Shown here in pieces: positions 21,923 to 32,129 of a stretch of 64,000 nucleotides of DNA (its first letter is position 1; the number at the start of each line of letters is the position of its first letter). The stretch spans positions 1,178,001 through 1,242,000 of the forward strand of contig CANLMI010000001.1 of NCBI GenBank assembly GCA_947492375.1. Reading direction: 5' to 3'. Source of the DNA: an uncultured Kordiimonas sp. (GTDB taxonomy: Bacteria > Pseudomonadota > Alphaproteobacteria > Sphingomonadales > Kordiimonadaceae). A model generated the notes under the pieces. It was given only the letters and a program-made list of their open reading frames with translations, ran no database searches and had not been told where the DNA came from. Both the position numbers and the translations under genes were made by a program.

Positions 21923-23394
21923 ACATTCCCTTGCAACAAGAAAACGGCTGCCAAGCCAAGAAATGCGAAAAAGCCAACAACATCAGTAATCGTTGTTACA
22001 AAAACACTCGATGCAATCGCGGGATCAACGCCGCTTTTTTGCATACCGAGAGGTATCAAAATTCCAAAAAGCCCTGCGGCCAACATATTAACAATCATTG
22101 CGACAGCAAACACGCCGCCCAGCATTAAACTGCCAAACCATAACCAGGCGATGACCCCAGAGATGAGCGCTAATATAACACCATTAAACCCAGCCACGAT
22201 CACTTCACGGCTAATATTTCTAAGGGCATTTGTTGTCCCAAGCTCTTTGGTTGCCAGTGCACGCACTGCAACAGTCATGGTTTGGGTCCCGGCGTTTCCA
22301 CCCATTGATGCCACGATCGGCATTAATACCGCGAGGGCAACCATCTGCTCAATTGTGGCGTCGAACAAGCTGATAATAACAGAAGCCAGAATGGCTGTTA
22401 TCAAATTAGCCAAAAGCCATGTGAACCGGCTTTTGGTGATTTCACGAATATTTTCATTTAGTGCTGTATCGCCGCCGACACCTGCAAGGGCGAGGATATC
22501 CTCTTCCGCTTCTTCTTCTATAACATCGACAACATCATCAACAGTAATCACACCAACAAGGCGGCGGGATTCGTCAATGACTGCCGATGAAATCAAATGG
22601 TATTTCGTGAACTGATAAGCAACCTCTTCCTGATCCGCTTTCACATCGACCAGATAAAGTTCAGGGTCCATGATTGACCCTATTGCTTTCTCGCGCCCTG
22701 TACGCATTACACGTGATAATGGAACACTACCAACAGGTTTATGCCCCGGATCTACAACAAATATATCATAAAAATCATCAGGAACCTCAGCCTCTTCAGA
22801 CCTTAGATAATCAATAGTCTGACCAACAGTCCAAAACTCAGGCAGTGCAACAAGGTCGCGCTGCATCAAACGCCCTGCCGAATCTTCCGGGTAACTCAAA
22901 CTTTCTTCAATAGCAACGCGGTCATCAACAGCAAGAGACTTCAAGACCTCTTCCCGGTCACTATCATCAAGTTCTTCTAAAACATATACAGCATCATCGG
23001 TTTCTAACTCATTGACAGCGTCAGCGATCTGTTCGTTCGGGATGTTGTCATAAAGTTCATCTTGTGCTTCGCCCTCGATTTCAATCAAGACTTCAGGGTC
23101 CAGTCTTTCCCCTAAAAGCTCAATCAATTTTAGGCGTTCTTTTGAGGAAAGAACCTCTAAAATATCAGCGACATCAGCAGCGTGGAGGTCTTCTAAAAGG
23201 GTAAAGACTGCATCATTATCATCATCGCGCAGAATCTGTTGCAGTTGCTGGATAAAATCCTTGCTTGTGTGAACATCCAGTTGGGATGGCTCATGAGCAG
23301 AATCGAAAGGATGGCTATCCGCATTAATGTCAACCACCTTAACATCAGCGGTTGAAGTGTCAGGATCGTTTTTTTGGTTTTCGTGTTCCATCAC
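21919..23394 (-). CDS. mgtE: Magnesium transporter MgtE
   Basis: MgtE N domain, two CBS segments, ASMGGNAGTQTMTVAVRALA, C-terminal TM domain. Confidence 0.93.
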   Translation of the reverse strand: MMEHENQKNDPDTSTADVKVVDINADSHPFDSAHEPSQLDVHTSKDFIQQLQQILRDDDNDAVFTLLEDLHAADVADILEVLSSKERLKLIELLGERLDPEVLIEIEGEAQDELYDNIPNEQIADAVNELETDDAVYVLEELDDSDREEVLKSLAVDDRVAIEESLSYPEDSAGRLMQRDLVALPEFWTVGQTIDYLRSEEAEVPDDFYDIFVVDPGHKPVGSVPLSRVMRTGREKAIGSIMDPELYLVDVKADQEEVAYQFTKYHLISSAVIDESRRLVGVITVDDVVDVIEEEAEEDILALAGVGGDTALNENIREITKSRFTWLLANLITAILASVIISLFDATIEQMVALAVLMPIVASMGGNAGTQTMTVAVRALATKELGTTNALRNISREVIVAGFNGVILALISGVIAWLWFGSLMLGGVFAVAMIVNMLAAGLFGILIPLGMQKSGVDPAIASSVFVTTITDVVGFFAFLGLAAVFLLQGNV

Positions 23395-23588
23395 CCCTCT
23401 CCTTCAAGACCAAACAAGCTCTCGCACATTCAAAACAGCTTTACGGAGTGTATGCCATGCATGTGCATGATTTCATAGAGTAATCTGGGCTAAAAGAAAA
23501 CTCCTGCACAAAATGGAACAGGTACTGGCTACCTTCTTTCAACTCGTATGATGTAGCTAACGCATTTTATGTCAGTAAAATAGGCTGC

Positions 23589-25010
23589 TTATTCTGCGCC
23601 TTCAGCGATTAGTTTCTGTAAATTCATCGCGGCTGGCATTGCATTATTCCTAAGCTTAACCATAATTTCTGCTTGTTTCGGGTCAGTCATATCTGCTGAC
23701 TTTGCGACTCGTCCAAAAGGATCAAGCCTATTTTTCAAGCTCCATATCTGAAAACTTTTCTCCGATGAAAAGGCATTTTGGTTTAGCATATTTCCAAAAA
23801 ATGAAACCATCCATTCATACATATTATCAGCGAGCATTATTGGCGTACAAAGTGAATTCTTCTTTTTATTATCATCGTAATGCGCTTCCACATACGCAAC
23901 CACGGCAGCACTATAACTGACCAATGGGGCACGAACAGCCTGAATTGTAATCAATGTATCGGCAAACATCGGCCGTGTTGTTTTATCCAGGAATTCTACG
24001 GAAGAAGCCGTACAGTCTATATAAAGCGTGCCGGACGGCAGGTTAATCTGTTCATCCGCCTGTGTGACTACCCCATCACCATTTATATGTTTAACGCGCT
24101 GCCCTTTGATAACGTTTTTTACTTTGCGAATTGTTGCAATTTCACCAGAACTGATAGTCGCATAATGTACCATGGTTGGCATTTCGTTCTCATCAATCCT
24201 GAACACTACACCAGCCGCTTCCATTTTTAGAAACAAATCTTCTGGCGATATCGCCGTTGCTGCTGCTTCCAACTGAGCAGCAAAGCCACCAATCGACTCT
24301 GCAAAATTTTCCTGCCCAGGCTGTGTCCCTGCCCGGTTAATTAACCAAGACCCACGCGGGCAAATCCATGCAATATCATCGGGATTTGCACCATGTTCCA
24401 TCAACCAAACGAGCGTATCCATGGCAGTTTTACCGCCGCCAACCACACAATAAGCAGGATGCCGTGCTACGCGGCGTGGCAATTCGTTTGGCGGGATAAC
24501 CTCAACGGCCGGATCATTTGTATATTTGCGTTCATGTGTTGAAGGTACGCTTGTTTTAAAAAAGGTACTATCAACCGTGCTTCTCTTCACATCAACCGTA
24601 AATTTTTCATCTGAAATGAGAGACCTGACATTACCAACGTGTTTTTCATGCCCTCCTTCATAAGTATGCATAGGGAAATACTGCACACGACCAGACGCCA
24701 AGAAAACTTCACGCATGACCTTATCAAAATATGCCAAAATTTCAGGGCCAGAAGCAAGCTCGTAAAACCCCTTGTTGGGGCCATGCGTATCGATTTTACC
24801 TGACCCCAATTCTGTAGAGGAAACACCATAGAAACTGGAGGGTTGATGAAGCCTCACAAATGGGTATGCATCGTTCCAGTGTCCGCCTGGTGCAGCATGA
24901 TTATCAACCATAATGAACGTTGCATCACTCTCGCTCAGCATGACATCAACAAAAGCCATCGCAGCAGCACCAGTGCCAACAATTAAATAATCACACTCTA
25001 AATTTTGCAT
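23589..25010 (-). CDS. FAD/NAD(P)-binding oxidoreductase (flavin monooxygenase-like)
   Basis: MQNLECDYLIVGTGAAAMAFVDVMLSE dinucleotide-binding motif; YCVVGGGKTAMDTLVWL second Rossmann motif. Confidence 0.75.
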   Translation of the reverse strand: MQNLECDYLIVGTGAAAMAFVDVMLSESDATFIMVDNHAAPGGHWNDAYPFVRLHQPSSFYGVSSTELGSGKIDTHGPNKGFYELASGPEILAYFDKVMREVFLASGRVQYFPMHTYEGGHEKHVGNVRSLISDEKFTVDVKRSTVDSTFFKTSVPSTHERKYTNDPAVEVIPPNELPRRVARHPAYCVVGGGKTAMDTLVWLMEHGANPDDIAWICPRGSWLINRAGTQPGQENFAESIGGFAAQLEAAATAISPEDLFLKMEAAGVVFRIDENEMPTMVHYATISSGEIATIRKVKNVIKGQRVKHINGDGVVTQADEQINLPSGTLYIDCTASSVEFLDKTTRPMFADTLITIQAVRAPLVSYSAAVVAYVEAHYDDNKKKNSLCTPIMLADNMYEWMVSFFGNMLNQNAFSSEKSFQIWSLKNRLDPFGRVAKSADMTDPKQAEIMVKLRNNAMPAAMNLQKLIAEGAE

Positions 25011-25204
25011 GAAAAACTCCCCATCCATATATTTTCTCGATACTAGCAAGCCAACTTATTTAATGCGAGTAATTAATCTATATTTTTCAGAAACAATCAT
25101 CCCCATATGAAAGGATCAACTGTAAAATCACTAATCTTTTCAATTAATCGTTTTTATCGACACCAAAGTACGGTACATGAGCCACTGGAAAATACTGAGG
25201 TTTA

Positions 25205-26569
25205 ATGGAAATGAAACAGAGTTTAGAGATATTCAATACATTGGTTAATGAGCTACTTGCTGACGAAGTGCAAAACCCGCTCGCAAAATATATTCCATCT
25301 ACAGACCTCTACGAGCAAGTTGACCTTACGCTACAAAAAGAAGGCATCAGTTCACAAGAACTGGAGAAAGCCCTGAAAGATCTTGTTTTCGCAACTCCTC
25401 GTACCGCCACAAAAGCATTTTTTAACCAATTATTTGGTGGCCGTCAGGATAAAGCGGTTCTCGGTGACCTGCTAGCCGTAATTCTCAATAACAGCATGTA
25501 TACCTATAAGGTTGCTGGCCCACAAATTGGTGTTGAAAAGGTTATCCTGCGCGAAATATGCGACATGATAGGCTGGGATGAAAACTCGGATGGCACCCTT
25601 GCCCCCGGTGGTTCCATGACTAATTTAATGGGCTTAATTATGGCCCGTGACGCCTTTAACGAGCAAACAAAATTTGATGGCGTTCAGCAAAAAATGACAG
25701 TTTATACTTCAGCCGACAGCCATTACAGCACTCAAAAAAATGCTGCCTTTGCTGGAATTGGCCGCAATAATGTTCGACAGGTACAGACCGATCATGAAGG
25801 CAGCATGGATATAACTGCACTGGAAGAAGCCATCAAAAAGGATATTGCAGACGGCTTCCACCCTATCTTTATAAATTGTACTGCCGCTACAACTGTTCTT
25901 GGTGCTTATGATAATCTGGTAAAAGCGAGCACAATTGCCAAAAAGTATAACATCTGGTTGCATGTGGACGGCGCTTACGGCGGGTCAGTGTTGTTTAGTG
26001 AAAAATACAGGCACCTCATTGAAGGAGTTGAAAATGTCAATTCGTTCACGCTTAACGCCCACAAAATGTTGGGAACACCGCTTAGTTGTTCACTAATCGT
26101 TGTAAAAAATAAACAGCATTTGTACGATTCTTTCTCAAATGATGCATCATACCTGTATCAAACCGACCATGATGATTTTAACCTTGGAAAAACATCCCTT
26201 CAATGCGGGCGCAGAAACGACGCCCTGAAATTTTGGGTTCTTTGGAAAAGTATAGGAACCAACGGCTTGGCAGAATTAGTTGAAAAACAATTTGAGCTTG
26301 CTGATATAGCCCGCGATTACGTGAGAAAAAATCCTGATTATACAGATTACAGCCTTGATGATACGGTTGCTATTTGTTTCAATTACAAGAACATTCCCGC
26401 CGAAGATCTTTGTACTAAGCTCTATGAAAACTCAGAACTATTAGTGGGATATGGGTCTTTTAAAGAAGATACCTTCGTAAGACTTGTAACTGTGAACGCA
26501 ACCAACGAAGCAGAGGATATTCTGAACTTCTTCTCAACCCTTGAAGCTTTCATGTCTAAACAAACTTAA
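25205..26569 (+). CDS. PLP-dependent group II decarboxylase (glutamate decarboxylase-like)
   Basis: GTLAPGGSMTNLMGLIMARD; WLHVDGAYGGSVLFSEKYRHL; SFTLNAHKMLGTPLSCSLI (PLP lysine). Confidence 0.88.
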   Translation: MEMKQSLEIFNTLVNELLADEVQNPLAKYIPSTDLYEQVDLTLQKEGISSQELEKALKDLVFATPRTATKAFFNQLFGGRQDKAVLGDLLAVILNNSMYTYKVAGPQIGVEKVILREICDMIGWDENSDGTLAPGGSMTNLMGLIMARDAFNEQTKFDGVQQKMTVYTSADSHYSTQKNAAFAGIGRNNVRQVQTDHEGSMDITALEEAIKKDIADGFHPIFINCTAATTVLGAYDNLVKASTIAKKYNIWLHVDGAYGGSVLFSEKYRHLIEGVENVNSFTLNAHKMLGTPLSCSLIVVKNKQHLYDSFSNDASYLYQTDHDDFNLGKTSLQCGRRNDALKFWVLWKSIGTNGLAELVEKQFELADIARDYVRKNPDYTDYSLDDTVAICFNYKNIPAEDLCTKLYENSELLVGYGSFKEDTFVRLVTVNATNEAEDILNFFSTLEAFMSKQT

Positions 26570-26647
26570 ACACTAAAACCTGTTATCGCGCCCCAATACA
26601 AATATGCGAAATGATTTCAAGTTATATTCATATAGTCGTTTAATATG

Positions 26648-26675
26648 ACAAGCGCCTTGCATAACAGGCGCTTGT
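26648..26675. terminator. Hairpin ACAAGCGCCT...AGGCGCTTGT between convergent genes
   Basis: 10-bp perfect arms downstream of the decarboxylase gene. Confidence 0.7.
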
Positions 26676-26744
26676 ATTCATTAAAAAGAAAAATATCATC
26701 ATTAGATGATAGTCATCATATTGCAGAGAGAAACAGGTAATACA

Positions 26745-27515
26745 TTAGATAGCGATAACCTTATCGCCAATAAGAACATTGCCAGACGACTGCACCTCGG
26801 CATAGATCCCCATATTGACATGTCCGAAATGCTTCCGCAGTTCTAGCGGAAGGCGAATATCTCTTTGTCCTGTATCGGGGTTTACTTCTGTTGCAGGGCA
26901 GCGCTTTGTTAACATAACACATTTTGCAGCAACAGAGCCGATAGTGATTTCACGGTCTAACCACTCCAATTCCTCCCAAGGTGTGCCTGTATCAAAATAA
27001 ATATTAGCTCGAAACCTCCTGACATCGAGAGGTTTGCCAACAGCTTTTTCAAGGGCACGAACAGAAGCGAGATTAATCATCGATATCGCACGCATTTTTT
27101 CCTTCGAAACAACGCTAATATCAGTGAATTTATGTTCAGGCGCATGGACAACTCTTGGTTCAATATCATCCTTGTTAAGGTAATTATAAAAAAAGTCGGC
27201 GATAGCCTGCTTTCCGTCATTGCTTTCAATCGACGCAGACAAAACTGATTTATTATCCTTTTCAATAACCAACTCTTTTAAATCAGTATCATAACGGGTT
27301 TCAAGATTTGCCAAGGCCTCATCTTTTGCCAGCATAAGGAATTTTGTTTTTATTTCAGCCTTTGGAGAAGCTGGGTCAAAAACATGCGGCGTTCGAGCGA
27401 TAGCTATAGCCCTATCACCTTCAATCCCTTCGTGAGCGATTAAGGGCAAGGTATCTAATTTTTGGCCGGTAAGGCCTTTCACGGGATATTTATAAAGCTC
27501 TGTGATCATCGACAT
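26745..27515 (-). CDS. MOSC-domain protein
   Basis: ITELYKYPVKGLTGQKLD N-terminus; RFRANIYFDTGTPWEELEW; CVMLTKRCPATEVNPDTGQRD. Confidence 0.88.
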   Translation of the reverse strand: MSMITELYKYPVKGLTGQKLDTLPLIAHEGIEGDRAIAIARTPHVFDPASPKAEIKTKFLMLAKDEALANLETRYDTDLKELVIEKDNKSVLSASIESNDGKQAIADFFYNYLNKDDIEPRVVHAPEHKFTDISVVSKEKMRAISMINLASVRALEKAVGKPLDVRRFRANIYFDTGTPWEELEWLDREITIGSVAAKCVMLTKRCPATEVNPDTGQRDIRLPLELRKHFGHVNMGIYAEVQSSGNVLIGDKVIAI

Positions 27516-28006
27516 TTCCTTTCAGGTGATACCCTGCTAAATCAAGGATACCAATGAGGTTTTATACATCCGGGATCAAACATATCTCTCAGACAGTTTT
27601 CGAAATACTTTCATATATGATTAATAATCATGGGCACATCTTCTTCAAGCGCAAAGTGCCTTACATCAACTGATAGTGACTAATATTTCTATATTCGCAC
27701 CCAAAGCATACAAGCCACGGGAAAATAGAAATTCCTAAATTACCGAGATAGAGAGAGCTATTAAAAACGTATGGTATCGACCCTAGAAAATGGCGAAATA
27801 ATACAATTGATTATATGATCAATACAAATGTCATCCAAGAAAGACGTAATCAACACTTGAAGTTAACACATAAAACGCTGCCTCATTGATAATACGGCCA
27901 AGGTAGTTGTATTCCCTGCAAATCGTGAGCAATGAAACCACATTGTATCTATTGTTTTGCCGCGTAACTCAGCGTATTTTGTTGGGATAAAACTACCGAA
28001 AGAAGA

Positions 28007-29440
28007 ATGTTCAAAATGAGTGAACCCCAAACGCTTTATGACAAATTAATCAACAGTCATACGGTAAAGAAGCTGGATGATGACGGCCATGTTTTGCTAT
28101 ACATAGACCGACACATCATCAATGAATATACTAGCCCACAAGCGTTCAGTGGACTGCGTGAAAAAGACCGAGACGTCTGGCGGCCCTGCACCACCCTTGC
28201 GGTTGTTGATCATGTCAATTCAACTGAGCCGGAACGCGTTGACTTTTCTCGCGACGAGTCTGGTGCCCTGCAAATGAAATACCTTGCCGAGAACTGCGAG
28301 AAGTTTGGCATCGAACTTTTCGACCTTCTCGATAAGCGTCAGGGCATCGAACATGTTGTAGCACCCGAGCAAGGCCTCGTTTTACCGGGAATGGTAATAG
28401 CAGCCGGTGATAGCCACACGACAACATACGGTGCCTTGGGTGCATTTGGCTTTGGGATTGGCACGTCTGAAATTGAACATCTATTGGCCACCCAAACTCT
28501 GGTTTACAAGCGCCTTAAAACGATGCGAATTTGCATCGAAGGTAAGCTCGGTCTGGGTGTAACCTCCAAAGATTTAATCATGGCTGTCATCAAAAAAATT
28601 GGAGCGTCCGGTGCAACGGGTTTTGTCCTCGAGTTCTGTGGTTCCACCATTGAGGCTCTAAGCGTCGAAGCACGAATGACCATGTGTAATATGGCGGTTG
28701 AGGCTGGCGCTCGCGGCGCATATATGGCGCCCGACGAAAAGGTATTTTCATATCTTAAATACAAACCTCGTGCACCGAAGGGGCCGCTATGGGTTCAAGC
28801 GGTCAAAAAATGGCAATCGCTCTGCTCGGACGAAGGAGCGAAGTTTGATCAAGAGCTGAGTATCGATGCCACCGCGATAGAGCCAATGGTTTCGTGGGGC
28901 ATTAGTCCCGATCAAGCAGAAACAATATCCGGGTCTGTACCACATCCTGATAAGGCTTCTAACCAGACAACACGTCGCGCAATTGAGCAAGCATTGGCAT
29001 ATATGGGGCTCGAGCCCAATTCCCCCTTGGAAACAATAAATATTACCCATGCCTTCATTGGCTCTTGCACAAATGCGCGTATTGAAGACCTACGCCAAGT
29101 TGCAGAGGTTCTCGGTGGTAGAAAAATCGCCGCCGGCGTGCGCGCCATCATCGTGCCCGGTTCTTCTCTCGTTCGTCAACAAGCCGAAGATGAAGGCCTG
29201 GCTGACATATTTCGGTCTGCTGGTTTTGAATGGCGACAGTCAGGCTGCTCGCTGTGCCTAGCTATGAACGACGATGTACTTCAGCCGGGTGAACGGTGTG
29301 CGTCCAGCACCAACAGGAATTTTGAAGGCAGACAGGGCGCAGGGGCCCGCACTCACTTGATGAGTCCAGCTATGGTTGCAGCGGCAGCCGTTGCCGGGCA
29401 TCTGATAGACATAAGAAAACTTAGACAGGAGCGTCTGTGA
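28007..29440 (+). CDS. leuC: 3-isopropylmalate dehydratase large subunit (LeuC/homoaconitase family)
   Basis: TLYDKLINSHTV...LLYIDRHIINEYTSPQAFSGL; GDSHTTTYGALGAFGFGIGTSEIEH; FIGSCTNARIEDL; SSTNRNFEGRQG. Confidence 0.9.
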   Translation: MFKMSEPQTLYDKLINSHTVKKLDDDGHVLLYIDRHIINEYTSPQAFSGLREKDRDVWRPCTTLAVVDHVNSTEPERVDFSRDESGALQMKYLAENCEKFGIELFDLLDKRQGIEHVVAPEQGLVLPGMVIAAGDSHTTTYGALGAFGFGIGTSEIEHLLATQTLVYKRLKTMRICIEGKLGLGVTSKDLIMAVIKKIGASGATGFVLEFCGSTIEALSVEARMTMCNMAVEAGARGAYMAPDEKVFSYLKYKPRAPKGPLWVQAVKKWQSLCSDEGAKFDQELSIDATAIEPMVSWGISPDQAETISGSVPHPDKASNQTTRRAIEQALAYMGLEPNSPLETINITHAFIGSCTNARIEDLRQVAEVLGGRKIAAGVRAIIVPGSSLVRQQAEDEGLADIFRSAGFEWRQSGCSLCLAMNDDVLQPGERCASSTNRNFEGRQGAGARTHLMSPAMVAAAAVAGHLIDIRKLRQERL

Positions 29441-30054
29441 TGGAACCATTTAAGATTGTTTCTGGTCTTGCTGCGCCGATGATGACAGCCAATATCGATA
29501 CCGACGTAATCATGCCTAAGCAGTTTTTGAAGGGGATTGACCGCAAAGGATTAGACCGCGGGGTATTTTTTGATCAGAGGTTTTTGGACGACGGCAGCAC
29601 CAACCCTGAATTTGTTCTGAACACAGCCCAATATAAAGGTGCCAAGTTTTTGCTAACAGGGCCAAATTTTGGATGTGGCTCCAGTAGAGAACATGCGGTT
29701 TGGGGCCTGCGGCAACTTGGTATTCAAGCGCTTATTGGAACGACTTTTGCTGGAATATTTTTTGATAATTGCATGCGAAACGGAGTGCTTGCCGCCACCC
29801 TTAAACAGGATGAGCTCGACCATCTGGTGTCTCTTGTTACAAAAAACCCAAGTGTGCGTATATCGATTAATTTAATTGAGCAAGTAATATCCCTTGATGG
29901 CAAAATAGATATCAAGTTCGAGATTGACCAGCTTCGTAAGAACACTTTGATCGAAGGGTTAGACCCGATAGGTTCTACGTTACAGCATCGTCAGGCAATT
30001 TTGGACTTTGAGCAAAAGCACTTGCAAGATAATCCCTGGCTAGCTGATCGATAA
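29437..30054 (+). CDS. leuD: 3-isopropylmalate dehydratase small subunit (LeuD family)
   Basis: ANIDTDVIMPKQFLKGIDRKGL; GPNFGCGSSREHAVWGL; 4-nt overlap with leuC. Confidence 0.9.
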   Translation: MMEPFKIVSGLAAPMMTANIDTDVIMPKQFLKGIDRKGLDRGVFFDQRFLDDGSTNPEFVLNTAQYKGAKFLLTGPNFGCGSSREHAVWGLRQLGIQALIGTTFAGIFFDNCMRNGVLAATLKQDELDHLVSLVTKNPSVRISINLIEQVISLDGKIDIKFEIDQLRKNTLIEGLDPIGSTLQHRQAILDFEQKHLQDNPWLADR

Positions 30055-30059
30055 CCTCT

Positions 30060-30935
30060 TTATTTGAAGAAACGTAGAGCGCGCTCTACCAACGCGCCCG
30101 GCACCTCTTCGGGGATATAATGCCCTGCAGGCAATGCCTCACCTTGCACATCGCTTGCAACTTTTTGCCATTCGGCAAGAACATCAAAACACTGCCCAAC
30201 TGCACCAAATTCACCCCAAAGAATTTCTACCGGCATTGTAAGCTTTTTACCTGCATCACGGTCAGTTCTATCATGAGCTAAATCGATTGTGGCGCTGGCA
30301 CGATAGTCTTCGCATATACTTTCAGCGGTCCCTTTAATACGAATACACCTTCGATATTCAGCAAGTGCTTCATCACTGAAGTGTTTCATACCTTCGCTAC
30401 GAACTGCCATTATACCGATTAAATAAGCATCAGGATCAGCTTTTATCAAAAGTTCAGGTAACGGCTTGGGTCGAATTAAGAAAAACCAGTGCCAATAAGC
30501 ACGCGCGAAAGTCTCGTTTGTTCCTTCGTACATTGAAAGTGTTGGTGCGATATCCAACAACATCATACGCTTGACCGCATCAGGGTGATCAGCTGCCAAA
30601 CGGTGTGCCACCCGTGCGCCGCGATCATGAGCCAACACCTGAAATTCCTGAAAATCGAGTGACGCCATCAGTTTAATCAAGTCTTTTGCCATGACCCGCT
30701 TCGAGTATGGCGTGTGATGTTCGTCAGATACAGGCCTTGAACTATCCCCGCAGCCTCGAAGATCAGCGAGAACAACAGTGAAATGCTCACTCAATTGATC
30801 AGCAACTTTGTGCCAAATAACGTGTGTCTGGGGATGGCCATGAATTAAAAGCAAGGGAGGACCACCGCCCCGCATTCTATAAAAAATGCTCACACCTTCA
30901 TGACTAAAAGTATCTGTACTAAAGCCGCTTAACAT
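30060..30935 (-). CDS. Alpha/beta hydrolase (haloacetate dehalogenase-like)
   Basis: PPLLLIHGHPQTHVIWHKVADQLSEHFTVVLADLRGCGDSS; QVLAHDRGARVAHRLA. Confidence 0.85.
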   Translation of the reverse strand: MLSGFSTDTFSHEGVSIFYRMRGGGPPLLLIHGHPQTHVIWHKVADQLSEHFTVVLADLRGCGDSSRPVSDEHHTPYSKRVMAKDLIKLMASLDFQEFQVLAHDRGARVAHRLAADHPDAVKRMMLLDIAPTLSMYEGTNETFARAYWHWFFLIRPKPLPELLIKADPDAYLIGIMAVRSEGMKHFSDEALAEYRRCIRIKGTAESICEDYRASATIDLAHDRTDRDAGKKLTMPVEILWGEFGAVGQCFDVLAEWQKVASDVQGEALPAGHYIPEEVPGALVERALRFFK

Positions 30936-31048
30936 GAACGTATGCCTTTCGATTTGAATCCAGCATCACACTAATTGGAATGTTGCATCACACTCAATTA
31001 TCAATCATTATTCATGGCGTAAATACCGAATTTATGCTGGGAATATTC

Positions 31049-32005
31049 ATGAATTGGAAACAATTGCCCCAAACCGAAGACTTGTCCGTTTTCCTGTCCG
31101 TGGTAAAAAATGGTAGTTTCGTATCAGCAGCACATGATTTGGGCATGTCTCCGGCTTATGTAAGCAAACGAATACAGGTGCTGGAAAGCTCTCTAAATAC
31201 TAAACTGTTCCACAGAACAACCCGTTCCATTGCCCTCACTGACGATGGACAATGCACCGCTGATTGGTCCGCTAAAGTTCTGGCTAACATTGACGAATTA
31301 TTTTCCAATCTTTCTGATGCTAAAGCTAATCCGGCTGGGCGACTGATGATATGCAGCACTTTCGGCTTTGGTCGTGTCCATGTAGGGCCCGCGCTTACCA
31401 AACTTGTTGAGCAGTATCCTGAATTGGATGTCCGGCTGGAGCTATACGACCGCGCCGTGGATATTGTGCATGAAGGCTTCGATCTTGAAATACGTGTTGG
31501 TGATGACCTCCCAGAACATCATGTTGCAAAAATGCTTGTAGCCAACCACCGAATTCTATGCGCCTCTCCCTGTTACATTGCTGAAAACGGAGTACCCGAG
31601 ACATTAGAGCAGCTCCGTACACATCAGTGTCTAGCGATAAGGGAGCGCGGCATCAACTATGGAACTTGGTGTCTGGAAGACCTGAATGGTGAGAAACATA
31701 CAGTCAAAGTAGATGGAACCCTATCAAGCAACAACGGTGAAGTTTTGGTCAACTGGGCGCTTGACGGCAAAGGTATTTTGCTTCGATCTTATTGGGATGT
31801 GAGAGAAAAAATAAAAGCTGGCGACCTTGTTCACATTCTATCCGACTATTCCCAAAGTGCAAATGTTTGGGCCATTTACCCAACAAAATCATCACAGTCA
31901 GCCAAAATGCGCCTTAGTTTAGATTTCTTAAGGCAGCATTTCGAAACTGAAATTCGAGATCAAAGAAGTGACAAGGTATCAAGTGAAAGCAAACACATAT
32001 TGTGA
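31049..32005 (+). CDS. LysR-family transcriptional regulator
   Basis: LSVFLSVVKNGSFVSAAHDLGMSPAYVSKRIQVLESSLNTKLFHRTTRSIALTDDG; start placed at MNWKQLPQTED. Confidence 0.9.
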   Translation: MNWKQLPQTEDLSVFLSVVKNGSFVSAAHDLGMSPAYVSKRIQVLESSLNTKLFHRTTRSIALTDDGQCTADWSAKVLANIDELFSNLSDAKANPAGRLMICSTFGFGRVHVGPALTKLVEQYPELDVRLELYDRAVDIVHEGFDLEIRVGDDLPEHHVAKMLVANHRILCASPCYIAENGVPETLEQLRTHQCLAIRERGINYGTWCLEDLNGEKHTVKVDGTLSSNNGEVLVNWALDGKGILLRSYWDVREKIKAGDLVHILSDYSQSANVWAIYPTKSSQSAKMRLSLDFLRQHFETEIRDQRSDKVSSESKHIL

Positions 32006-32129
32006 AGAGTGACATAACAATCAATGCGTGGCGACATCATATTGCTCGCGCTATTATCAAACAGATCACTATTCGCGGAAAAAATATTAGTCTTTATACC
32101 CAAACTAAGTGTGAAAAAGGGGGCAGCCT

